From NCBI GenBank assembly GCA_036382855.1, contig DASVPO010000013.1:1-64000 (forward strand): a stretch of DNA of 64,000 nucleotides. The letters run 5' to 3'. Each line of letters begins with the position of its first letter. Within the stretch, counting starts at the first letter, position 1. Made by a program: the position numbers and the translations under genes. The DNA is from DASVTR01 sp036382855 (GTDB lineage: Bacteria > Acidobacteriota > Blastocatellia > Pyrinomonadales > Pyrinomonadaceae). Below the pieces are notes generated by a model. That model made no database searches and was not told the DNA's origin. It was given only the letters and a program-made list of their open reading frames with translations. Below, piece after piece: positions 1 through 8,049 of the stretch.

Positions 1-441
<441 letters not shown>

Positions 442-573
442 TTGTTCTCTGGAACATAATCTCACTACTGGTTGTAGTATCCGATTATGACTCTTCAAAA
501 AGAGTTTTACGCGAACTTTATCGTTCAGCGTTTGACTCCCTCAAAGTCATTAACATGGACACGCTCTATCTAG

Positions 574-584
574 TTTTCAAAGAT
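574..584 (-). promoter_or_regulatory. boxA-like antitermination site in the rRNA leader
   Basis: On the minus strand this reads ATCTTTGAAAA, close to the TGCTCTTTGAAAA-type boxA found in rRNA leaders. It lies about 130 bases before the 16S 5' end, the usual place for an Nus-factor antitermination site. The role is inferred from sequence and position. Confidence 0.55.
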
Positions 585-719
585 CGCTTCCAATTTTACC
601 AAACCAGACTTAGTTGCACCAAGTCGGGTCTGCGTTGCCAGCAAGCGAAAACTTTTTCCTTCTCACCAGCTTCGTCTCCGAGCCTACAGACGACTTTTCA
701 TCGTCTCAAGCAAAACATG

Positions 720-748
720 ATATTAACTAAATCACGATTGCCTGTCAA
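720..748 (-). promoter_or_regulatory. rRNA promoter P2 (sigma-70 type)
   Basis: On the minus strand there is a perfect -35 TTGACA (743-748), a 17-base spacer and a -10 TAATAT (720-725). Transcription would start near 713, about 270 bases before the 16S gene. It is the promoter-proximal member of a tandem pair. Confidence 0.75.
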
Positions 749-891
749 GCACTTCCTTCACATCCGTGAAATTTATTTTCAGGGATGAAACAGCCGCTCC
801 CTCGCAATAACCCTTCTTACCGAGAGAAGCGGCACGGTCGAACCTGCTTTGTGGGCTTGAATGTCAACCGCCGTATTTCAGGCGAATGGGC

Positions 892-919
892 ATTATAGAC
901 ATCCCCACATATTTGTCAA
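892..919 (-). promoter_or_regulatory. rRNA promoter P1 (sigma-70 consensus)
   Basis: On the minus strand there is a perfect -35 TTGACA (914-919), a 16-base spacer and a perfect -10 TATAAT (892-897). The start would be near 885, giving a leader of about 445 bases. It lies only 20 bases beyond the stop codon of the upstream gene, so that gap is both its 3' end and the rRNA promoter. Confidence 0.85.
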
Positions 920-938
920 GCACTATTTCAAGCTTCCA

Positions 939-2057
939 CTACTTTTTCTTTTTCCCTTTCGGCGTCTCATTCGGCGGGCTGACTTTGAGGTTGCCGCGGT
1001 CGTCGCGATAAAGGGAATACTGCGCGTCGTTAATCTGCCCTTCGCTATTCTGAATCCTGACCGTGAAGGTCTTATTGTCGCCTCGTCCTTCGACGCGCAG
1101 CGGAAGATAGCCTTTCAAGTCCGGGCTGCGATAAGCCGTATAGTGCTCCTGATTATACTTGTCGTAGCCGAGCACGTAGATGCGGTCGAAATCCGGCTCA
1201 TCCAGTTTGTGCGGCTCATCGGAACTGCCCTTCTCCAGAATCACCCAGCTTCCGGGCTTCGCCTCTTTGGCAGCATCCTTATCTTTCGGCGCGGAAGTAT
1301 TGGCATCCGGCTCATCATCGAGTCTGCGCCATGCGACAAACTCGCGCCCTGTGCGGTAAAAAATGATGTCGCTCGGAACGCTCAGCTCTACCTGCTTGCC
1401 GTAGAGCCAACCTGCGGGAGCGGGCGAAGTGGAAGGAGAGAGCCTGACCTTGTACCAGAGCTCGTTTGTCTCTTCCGGCTCTTTCGGCGCGTCGCTATCC
1501 TTCGAGCCCCTTCTGGAATTTTGTTCGGGCGTTCCGGCTTTAGAATCATCGTCGCTCTCGGAAGTCTCTGCCTCTTTCGGCTTCTGCACGCGTTTCCAGC
1601 CGACAATCTCGAAGCTTGAACCGCTCTCAAGCTTCATCATAATGTTGTCTTTCCCGCCTCTATCGGGCGAGAGGCGCAGGTTGGTGCTGGCGCGCAGTTG
1701 GCCGCTGGCCTGTGCGGGGATTCCTTTATCTTCCTCTGCAAGTTTGCGTGCCTTATCGAGAACGTCCTCCGGCATTATGTTTCTGGATTCTATCCAGCCT
1801 TCAGTGCCCGCCTCATCACGCAGGCGCACGAGCAGCCAGCGCTCCTTAGTCTCTTCCACGGTTTCCGAATCGAGTATGTCAACCTGGTCGCCGCGATTGA
1901 CTTCCACCAGGTCGGCCGCAACGACGGCCGTCGAACTGCGTACCAGAGCACGGCGCGCGATGACAACGCCCGTCTCCTCTTTCCTTCCGGCGAGCGTGCT
2001 GCATCCGGCCATCACAAGAGCGATGGTGATAATAAGAATAGGTTTCAAGGACTTCAT
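939..2057 (-). CDS. SH3-domain lipoprotein of unknown function
   Basis: A 372-residue protein with an N-terminal hydrophobic segment followed by a lipobox (MAGC, Cys19), so probably a lipoprotein. Residues about 33-95 look like a bacterial SH3b domain (motif LVRLRDEAGTEGWIES). A second SH3b-like unit spans about 115-230 and is split by an acidic, Ser-rich insertion around 150-185. The C-terminal third is predicted beta-rich and ends in a Lys-rich tail. SH3b domains usually bind peptidoglycan or protein ligands in the envelope. That role, and any enzyme partner, are inferred. The gene ends just before the rRNA promoter and follows the peptidase gene on the same strand with a 56-base gap. The family was not recognised beyond the SH3 domains. 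Confidence 0.75.
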   Translation of the reverse strand: MKSLKPILIITIALVMAGCSTLAGRKEETGVVIARRALVRSSTAVVAADLVEVNRGDQVDILDSETVEETKERWLLVRLRDEAGTEGWIESRNIMPEDVLDKARKLAEEDKGIPAQASGQLRASTNLRLSPDRGGKDNIMMKLESGSSFEIVGWKRVQKPKEAETSESDDDSKAGTPEQNSRRGSKDSDAPKEPEETNELWYKVRLSPSTSPAPAGWLYGKQVELSVPSDIIFYRTGREFVAWRRLDDEPDANTSAPKDKDAAKEAKPGSWVILEKGSSDEPHKLDEPDFDRIYVLGYDKYNQEHYTAYRSPDLKGYLPLRVEGRGDNKTFTVRIQNSEGQINDAQYSLYRDDRGNLKVSPPNETPKGKKKK

Positions 2058-2113
2058 GGCTTCTAAGAAGATAATCCTATTTTTCAGAAACAGAATTTTC
2101 GCACAGACGACTG

Positions 2114-3610
2114 TTAGCGCCTGCGCTGTACGTTTTCATTGTAACCGAATTTGCGTAACAAATCGCGTTGCGAACGGCTGAGTGAAGCGGAAACGGTTGG
2201 ATGAGTGCGCACACCGCCGCTTGGAATTTCCAGCCCGAAGGGCGCGACGGCTGCTTGCAGGTCAATCGCGCGCGGCTTCTCAATGTACTGGCTGACAAAC
2301 TCCTGCATCCCGCTCTGACTTTTCAACATAGCGATAACGGCGCTGTTGCCTTCGACTGCCGTCGAACGATGACGGCGAAACAGTTCGCGATAAACATCAT
2401 CGAGCGAGCGAGAGTTTTTCGTTTGCTGTCTGAGCGTCAGGTCGTAGAGGAACGCGACGAGAAGCGCTTTGTGATAGACGAGTCCGCTCTGTCCCTGCCA
2501 ACGCTGCTGTGATGCTTCGACGAGAGAAAGCCGGTCGCGCCCGTCAATCGCCATGTAAGCATCGAAGGCTCTGCCAAGCGCATTCAGATAATCTTGAAAG
2601 GAGAGCAAATTCAGACGCATCCCTGCGCGCAACGCCTGATACGAAGTGAAGCCTTCGTAAAACCAATCGTAGTTTCCGTCGAGCGCAAGCCCGTTCGGAA
2701 CCCAGAGATGAAAAAGTTCGTGCGTTAGCGGGACGCTCAGGTGGGCCAGCGCAGCGGTCTTGGATGGATTCTGGCCGGAGAGCAGCATGACAGTTCCTCC
2801 GCGCGTCTCTGCGCTCCAACGCTCTGCGCCGACGTTGCGTGGAAACGGAATCAGCACGAGCATCGCGCTCTGGCGTGCAGGCCCGCCCATCACTTCCGCA
2901 TGGTCTTTAAGAATACTGGCGGCCATGCCTGCCACCTCTTCATCCGTGAAGGCCCAGCGTCCGCTTGTGACGTAAGAAAACTCCAACAGCCCTATGCGCT
3001 CATGCTTGCGGCGTAAATCCGGCCCGACGACGAAGACCGCGCGTTCGGCATCCACTACTTGATGTTGACCGTCGGCCTGCTTCGTCTCATTTGCGGCAAC
3101 GCTCCAAGCCTCCGGCAAGACGAAGCGCAGAGCAGCACTCGCGCCTTCCGTCTTCTCACTACGGACGGGCAACAGATCACCCGGCAGCAAAATTCCACGC
3201 TCGTTCGTCAGCCATGAGGCATAGACTGCATTTGCCGTTTGCGCTGGCGGGTCGAGTTTGACTTCATACGTGAAACGGGTCGCAGGGCTGGCCGCGCTAA
3301 ACTCCCCGGCCGCGATTTTTCGCACAAGGATTTGAGCACCGCTGTCATCCCTCAAAGCAAGATTCTCAATTCTTTCACCGAGGCCGTTCAGGCTTCCATA
3401 CTGGTTGCGGAAAGACCAGACGGTCGTCGCCTTTAAGCGTTCGCCCTCAACACGGACTCGTGCGGGCGAGAGCGACAGCACGCTAATGCGCGCCGTGAGA
3501 TACTGCGCCTGTCCCGCGCCACACAGGAAGAGCAAAAGCAGCGCGACGCGAAGGCTTGTGCACAAGACGCGAAACCCGCTCTTGTGTTCTTTACATTGTT
3601 GATGCTTCAT
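2114..3610 (-). CDS. secreted gluzincin metallopeptidase (M61/M1-like)
   Basis: A 498-residue protein with an N-terminal signal segment (about residues 18-36, ending AGQAQ). Its zinc site is HELFH at His297-His301, and the likely third ligand Glu lies in WFYEGFTSY about 17 residues later. HExxH plus a distant Glu is the gluzincin arrangement of M1 and M61 families. The N-terminal half is beta-rich like the M61 N-terminal domain. It probably acts in the periplasm or outside the cell, and the substrate is unknown. It is transcribed with the SH3 lipoprotein downstream. The start ATG at 3610 gives a complete signal peptide. Exact family assignment (M61 or a relative) would need a profile search. 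Confidence 0.8.
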   Translation of the reverse strand: MKHQQCKEHKSGFRVLCTSLRVALLLLFLCGAGQAQYLTARISVLSLSPARVRVEGERLKATTVWSFRNQYGSLNGLGERIENLALRDDSGAQILVRKIAAGEFSAASPATRFTYEVKLDPPAQTANAVYASWLTNERGILLPGDLLPVRSEKTEGASAALRFVLPEAWSVAANETKQADGQHQVVDAERAVFVVGPDLRRKHERIGLLEFSYVTSGRWAFTDEEVAGMAASILKDHAEVMGGPARQSAMLVLIPFPRNVGAERWSAETRGGTVMLLSGQNPSKTAALAHLSVPLTHELFHLWVPNGLALDGNYDWFYEGFTSYQALRAGMRLNLLSFQDYLNALGRAFDAYMAIDGRDRLSLVEASQQRWQGQSGLVYHKALLVAFLYDLTLRQQTKNSRSLDDVYRELFRRHRSTAVEGNSAVIAMLKSQSGMQEFVSQYIEKPRAIDLQAAVAPFGLEIPSGGVRTHPTVSASLSRSQRDLLRKFGYNENVQRRR

Positions 3611-3736
3611 CGAGAGGTGGCTGGCGATAGAAAATCCTTCCGGCAGTTAATGCGACGCGCAGAATTATTGAGAACTATCAGGGCAGCTACGCGCGGCTGA
3701 ACGCTTGTTTGACAGCCCGCAACGCAGGTGTTTTAA

Positions 3737-4168
3737 TTGCCCTTCAATCTTAGCCGACTGCGGCAAAACGCTCAAGACGTGACTAACAGTACTTCAGCAG
3801 TATCGAGTCGCCCGCAAGCGCTGCTAACGCGCGTGCTGGCTTTCCTGTTGTTCGCGTTCGTGGCCTACGGCGCTACGGTCGAGGTCGTACACAAGCACGG
3901 CAACCTCCCTCAGAGCTACGATGAAACGTCTTCCTCCGTCAGGAACACGGGCGTTGAAGACGCGGCGACGCAGGAGTCGCGCTTAAATGGCGCGTGCCTG
4001 ATTTGTCAACTTCATCATAATCTTTTCGTCAGCCTTTTTAATGCCCAACCGAAGCTCCATGTGCCGCCTGCCATCCACGCGCAGACGGCAGACCAGCCAA
4101 CCTCTTATCTTTCGCAGATGGACGCGCCGCGTCGCGGTCGCGCTCCTCCCACAGCCTCTCTACTGTAA
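3737..4168 (+). CDS. small membrane-anchored or secreted protein with Cys/His motif
   Basis: A protein of about 143 residues with one hydrophobic segment (about 30-47). After it come VHKHG and, near residue 85, CLICQLHHN. The clustered Cys and His residues look metal-binding. The layout resembles small DUF2946-type proteins often encoded beside metal-related TonB-dependent receptors, and the next gene is such a receptor on the same strand. The start is uncertain: the frame opens at a TTG (3737) with only a weak ribosome binding site, and no in-frame ATG precedes the hydrophobic segment. The function is inferred only from motif and neighbour. Confidence 0.6.
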   Translation: MPFNLSRLRQNAQDVTNSTSAVSSRPQALLTRVLAFLLFAFVAYGATVEVVHKHGNLPQSYDETSSSVRNTGVEDAATQESRLNGACLICQLHHNLFVSLFNAQPKLHVPPAIHAQTADQPTSYLSQMDAPRRGRAPPTASLL

Positions 4169-4356
4169 ATCACAACCAGCCACGCACGAGGCCAGACATG
4201 GCCCGCGTGACTATTCCGGCAAACGAAAGTTTGGCCGGGGCGCTTGCTATCACAAAGCATCATCGTCGTGCGCAGAGAGGCGGACGCGTGAACAGCTTAA
4301 AGGTGCGGCAACGAGCGCCTTAACTTTTACGGTTATTCGTAGAGAGGTTATAGCAA

Positions 4357-6630
4357 ATGTTAAAGAGAAATATTTATCGAGCCGCGTTGCTGAGTGCGGC
4401 CGCTTTCATCTGTTGTTTGCCGGCGATAAGCTTCGGCCAGATGAGTGAGACTGTAAAGACTTCGCTTATTCCCACAACGGACGCGCTGGCGACTGTGCCA
4501 CAAGAAGCTAACGCAACATTGCGCGGCACGGTCACGCTCGGCGAGGGCGGAAAGCCTATCCATAATGTTCTCATCACAATCATTCAACTCAAACGCACGG
4601 TTGATACGGACGAGGCCGGGAAATATGAGTTTACGAATCTTCCGCCGGGCAGATACGACGTAGTTGCTCACCTGGACCGTGTTCCTGATGTCGTGCAGAC
4701 TGTTGACATCGCTTCGAGCGGCACAACGACAGTTGATTTTCAGATTCAGTTGGCGGGCATGCGCGAGCAGGTGACAGTTACAGCGACAGGCACGGAGCAA
4801 GCTGCATCAGGTTCGCTTCAATCAGTGGAAGTTATCGGTTCGGTTGACCTCGCCAAGAAGAATCCAGTCTCTCTGGGCGAAGCGCTCGACGGTGAACTCG
4901 GTGTCTCCAAACGAAGCTTCGGCCCCGGAACGGCGCGGCCCGTCATTAGAGGTTTTGACGGCGACCGTGTGCTCGTCCTGCAAGACGGCAATCGCATCGG
5001 CGGGCTGGGCTTTCAGTCGGGCGACCACGCAGAGCCTGTGGATGTGCTGACATCTGAAAGAGTCGAAGTAGTCAAAGGCCCTGCAACGCTTCTTTATGGA
5101 AGCAACGCTATCGGCGGCGTCGTCAATGCGATTTCCGGCCACGATTCCGCTCACGAGGGCGTCAATGGCTACATCACAGCCATCGGCAGCACTAACAGCG
5201 ATCAGGCGGGCGGTAGCTCAGGCATCGAATACGGCACGAAGAAGTGGCTCATCTGGGCCAACGGCGGCGGTCATCGCTCCGGCGACTACGACACTCCCTT
5301 AGGCAAGGTCAGAAACTCTTTCTCGCGCGAAGCCAATCTCTCCACAGGCTTCGGCTATTACCCGACCAGAGGATTCCTGAGCTTCAACTACACCCTCAAC
5401 AAGCGGCGCTACGGGATTCCTTACGACCCTGACGAGGCCGACCCCGAAATAGTTAATCTGAATCCGCGACGCCACAGTTTCGAATTCCGTGGAGGCTTTC
5501 GCGAGAGCAATTCATTTCTGCAAGCAGGAACATTCTCCGTTCAGTACAACGACTACGCTCATAGTGAAATCAATTCTTTCACTGATGAAGTAAACACGGC
5601 ATTTACAAACAAGAGCTTTCTTTATCAGGGCATCTTTGACCATCGAAAGAAAGGCAATCTTTCAGGGCGTTTCGGTTTCTGGGGAATGCATCGTGATTTC
5701 GCAGCGTCGGGCGAGGAAGCACTTGCTCCGCCTACCACACAGAATGCGTTTGCAGTCTACGGCCTTGAGACTCTTGATTTTGAACATCTCTCGCTCCAGT
5801 TCGGCGGGCGTCTGGAACACAACAGCTACGCGCCGACGGCCACAGAGAGCCGTGGCATTCTACCCGGCAGAAGTTTCACAGGATTCTCCGGCGCGATTGG
5901 CGTTCGCGTTCCCCTCTGGACGGGCGGCGCGTTCGTCTCTAACTACTCACACTCTTATCGTGCGCCCTCGCTCGAAGAGCTTTACAACAACGGCCCTCAC
6001 AGAGGCAATCTGGCCTTCGAGATTGGCGACCCGAACCTGAAGCGTGAGCTTGGCGACGGCCTCGATTTTGGTCTGCGCCATTCTTCCAAGCGACTCCGTT
6101 TTGAAGCCAACGGCTTCTACTACCACATCAGAGACTTTATCTTTCTTGCTCCGACCGGGGACGTTGAAGACGACCTGATTGTTGCTAGACACACGCAAGG
6201 CACTACACGCTACGCCGGTACGGAGGCTCGTTTAGACGTTGAATTGCACCCGCTCGTCTGGCTTAATCTGGGCATGGATTACGTCAATGCCGAACTGACT
6301 GAAGAGAATACGCCGTTGCCTCGTATTCCGCCGCTGCGCGGTCGAGTTGGTCTTGAGTTGAGATACAAAGGGCTGCTCTTGAACCCGGAACTCGTGATGG
6401 CGAAAGACCAGAACCGTCTGTTTCCGGCTGAAACACGAACGGCCGGCTACACAGTCTTCGGCCTCTCAGGCTCATACCTGATTGCGCACGGCCACGCCGC
6501 TCACATCATCTCATTCAACGCTTTCAATCTTGGCAACCGTCTCTATCGCAACCATCTTTCATTCATCAAAGAGTTTGCGCCGGAGGCGGGCCGCGGCTTG
6601 AGAGTCACCTACACGCTGAGGTTCTTCTAA
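4357..6630 (+). CDS. TonB-dependent outer-membrane receptor, possibly metal-specific (ZnuD-like)
   Basis: A 757-residue protein with a signal peptide (cleavage after SFG, near residue 27). A carboxypeptidase-regulatory-like domain follows at about 50-130 (GKPIHNV, YEFTNLPPGRYDV). The plug domain at about 150-265 contains RPVIRGFDGDRVLVLQDG and VEVVKGPATLLYGSNAIGG. The rest is a beta-barrel ending in the aromatic C-terminal signature TYTLRFF. The plug motifs GDHAEPVDVL and LLYGSNAIGG, and SGDYDTPLG in the early barrel, recall zinc receptors such as ZnuD. The His-rich loops of ZnuD are not seen, so the ligand is uncertain. It would import a ligand using TonB and the proton-motive force. It follows the Cys/His protein gene by 188 bases and is closed by a strong terminator. 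Confidence 0.9.
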   Translation: MLKRNIYRAALLSAAAFICCLPAISFGQMSETVKTSLIPTTDALATVPQEANATLRGTVTLGEGGKPIHNVLITIIQLKRTVDTDEAGKYEFTNLPPGRYDVVAHLDRVPDVVQTVDIASSGTTTVDFQIQLAGMREQVTVTATGTEQAASGSLQSVEVIGSVDLAKKNPVSLGEALDGELGVSKRSFGPGTARPVIRGFDGDRVLVLQDGNRIGGLGFQSGDHAEPVDVLTSERVEVVKGPATLLYGSNAIGGVVNAISGHDSAHEGVNGYITAIGSTNSDQAGGSSGIEYGTKKWLIWANGGGHRSGDYDTPLGKVRNSFSREANLSTGFGYYPTRGFLSFNYTLNKRRYGIPYDPDEADPEIVNLNPRRHSFEFRGGFRESNSFLQAGTFSVQYNDYAHSEINSFTDEVNTAFTNKSFLYQGIFDHRKKGNLSGRFGFWGMHRDFAASGEEALAPPTTQNAFAVYGLETLDFEHLSLQFGGRLEHNSYAPTATESRGILPGRSFTGFSGAIGVRVPLWTGGAFVSNYSHSYRAPSLEELYNNGPHRGNLAFEIGDPNLKRELGDGLDFGLRHSSKRLRFEANGFYYHIRDFIFLAPTGDVEDDLIVARHTQGTTRYAGTEARLDVELHPLVWLNLGMDYVNAELTEENTPLPRIPPLRGRVGLELRYKGLLLNPELVMAKDQNRLFPAETRTAGYTVFGLSGSYLIAHGHAAHIISFNAFNLGNRLYRNHLSFIKEFAPEAGRGLRVTYTLRFF

Positions 6631-6653
6631 AGAGGCTTGTCAACTAAACAGAG

Positions 6654-6713
6654 AAAAGTCTCGCGCCTCAAGTCAAATGCAGTTTTCTTTTGACTTGAGG
6701 CGCAGGACTTTTT
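6654..6713 (+). terminator. long intrinsic terminator after the TonB receptor
   Basis: A perfect 15-bp inverted repeat, arms 6663-6677 and 6689-6703 (GCGCCTCAAGTCAAA and its complement), encloses an 11-base loop. It is extended by an outer AAAAGTC/GACTTTT stem across a 2x2 internal loop. A T-run (CTTTTT, 6708-6713) follows on the plus strand. Confidence 0.85.
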
Positions 6714-6792
6714 CCGGGAACCGCACGAACGCTCAACGCGTTATTATTATCATTGACAGGTAAAGCGCTCCGAGGCCGCGCGCCGTCAAACG

Positions 6793-6822
6793 TTGACAGT
6801 GTGCGCCGGGCAACATTAAAAT
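6793..6822 (+). promoter_or_regulatory. sigma-70-type promoter upstream of the small ORF and VWFA gene
   Basis: A perfect -35 TTGACA (6793-6798) is followed at 17-18 bases by TTAAAA/TAAAAT (6816-6822). Transcription would start near 6829, about 58 bases before the small ORF. Confidence 0.6.
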
Positions 6823-6886
6823 GCGTTCTGTTTCAGAGCGCATCCGGCCTTAGGTTAGAGCAACGACCAACAGCTAAGGATTCATT

Positions 6887-6964
6887 GTGAGCCTGGTCAA
6901 AATCATCATCATCACAATTGCAGTTATCTTGAGCATCCTGCTTCTGGGGCGTTTTCTCTTCTAA
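6887..6964 (+). CDS. possible 25-residue membrane peptide
   Basis: A GTG-initiated frame of 25 codons encodes VSLVKIIIITIAVILSILLL followed by GRFLF, essentially one hydrophobic membrane helix. An AAGGA ribosome binding site lies at 6876-6880, six bases before the start, and a consensus-like promoter lies 60-90 bases upstream. The VWFA gene begins 21 bases after its stop, so it could be a small membrane protein or a leader peptide for that gene. No homology is claimed. The case rests on promoter, ribosome binding site and composition. Confidence 0.45.
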   Translation: MSLVKIIIITIAVILSILLLGRFLF

Positions 6965-6985
6965 AGCCCTCATTCTGACGGCAGC

Positions 6986-8032
6986 ATGCTCCTGCACCAC
7001 GAAGCGCCTTCTCTCTGTTCCTCTTCGCCAAGCGCTTTCCCCTCTCTTCTGCGCACCCTTCGTCGCATCGCTCCTCTGCTCGCTTTAACTTTTATTTCTA
7101 TCAGCCTGCCCTTCAACATCCAAGCGCAGACCGAACCTGAGACCGATGCAAGCGATACTATCCGCGTCCGCACAGACCTTGTGACCATTCCTCTCTTTGT
7201 CATAGATAAAAAAGGCCGCCGCATTTCCGGCCTCACGCAAAACGACTTCTCTGCGCAGGTTGACGACCGGCGCTCTCTCAAGCCGGACTACTTTGCCGCC
7301 GGGACGGAACACGTCGCCCTTGCCTTTGCGCTCGATGCTTCGGGCAGCGCACGCGAAATCGTCGGGCGGCAAAGCGAGGCGGCGCTGGCCCTCTTCTCGC
7401 GCTTCGGGCCGGAATCCAGCGTCGCCATCTGGCATTTCGGAATGCGCCCGCAGCTAATCGTTGACTTCACGACGGAAGCCGAATTCATCCGTCAACAGTT
7501 TAAGCCCAAAGCCGCAGCCAACGAGCGGACTGCTATCTTCGATGCTGCCGTTGCTGCCGTGCGCGCCTTCGACAAGCGCGCGAGCGACACGGTCGAACGC
7601 CGCATCCTGATTCTCATCAGCGACGGGCTTGACACCGCGAGCCAGACAAAAGCACAAACTGTCATCAACGAAGCAGCACAGCGTGCGCTCTCGATTTACG
7701 TCATTCATCTGCCGCTCTACGCGCCGCGCGACGGGCGACTGCAACCACGCCCCGCAGCCAAAGGCTTCCGCTCTCTCGCCGAACAAACGGGCGGGCGCTA
7801 TTTCATGGTCGGTGATATAAACACTGCGCTCGACCCAAGCGCCAGAGTTGACTTAACCAGCATCTTCAAAGCCATCGAAGAAGATTTGCAGGGCCAGTAT
7901 GTGCTCGGCTTTTATCCTGACGAGGCGTCGCGCGACGCACGTTTTCATCGTCTCTCAATCAACCTCTCCGCGCCGCGCAATCGTCAACTGCGTGTGCGTC
8001 AACTGCGTGAAGGATTCACTTTAAAAAAGTGA
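6986..8032 (+). CDS. secreted VWFA-domain protein (acidobacterial type)
   Basis: A 348-residue protein with a long signal region (hydrophobic core about residues 30-46, ending IQAQ). Residues about 60-100 form a short beta-rich lead (IRVRTDLVTIPLFVID). A von Willebrand factor A domain follows with the MIDAS motif DASGS near residue 117. The IRVRTDLVTIPLFV lead followed by VWA is the layout of the VWFA-related family common in Acidobacteria (TIGR03436-like). It probably mediates protein or matrix interactions outside the cytoplasm, with partner unknown. Its stop codon overlaps an ATG of the purH frame (ATGA at 8029-8032), suggesting co-transcription. The start lacks a strong ribosome binding site. 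Confidence 0.85.
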   Translation: MLLHHEAPSLCSSSPSAFPSLLRTLRRIAPLLALTFISISLPFNIQAQTEPETDASDTIRVRTDLVTIPLFVIDKKGRRISGLTQNDFSAQVDDRRSLKPDYFAAGTEHVALAFALDASGSAREIVGRQSEAALALFSRFGPESSVAIWHFGMRPQLIVDFTTEAEFIRQQFKPKAAANERTAIFDAAVAAVRAFDKRASDTVERRILILISDGLDTASQTKAQTVINEAAQRALSIYVIHLPLYAPRDGRLQPRPAAKGFRSLAEQTGGRYFMVGDINTALDPSARVDLTSIFKAIEEDLQGQYVLGFYPDEASRDARFHRLSINLSAPRNRQLRVRQLREGFTLKK

Positions 8033-8049
8033 TGAGCAATCAGGAAATT

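Larger units (their letters stand above)
442..938 (-). other. rRNA leader and promoter region without a protein gene
   Basis: This 497-base stretch holds tandem promoters P1 and P2, the boxA-like site and short hairpins (for example AGACGA/TCGTCT near 690-710). Open frames on the plus strand here lack ribosome binding sites and protein-like composition. No tRNA fold was found. Confidence 0.8.
6631..6985. other. intergenic region between the TonB receptor and the VWFA gene
   Basis: This 355-base stretch holds the receptor terminator, a promoter at 6793-6822 and the 25-codon membrane-peptide ORF at 6887-6964. I see nothing else in it. Confidence 0.7.

Noticed and set aside
820..860. tRNA gene suggested by GGTTCGACC on the minus strand
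   Set aside because: No acceptor stem, D-arm or anticodon arm can be paired around it.
1429..2181. 250-codon plus-strand frame
   Set aside because: Ser-rich translation antisense to the SH3 lipoprotein, with no start signals.
4169..4356. Cobalamin or other riboswitch upstream of the TonB receptor
   Set aside because: No B12-box or other recognisable riboswitch core was found in the 188-base gap.
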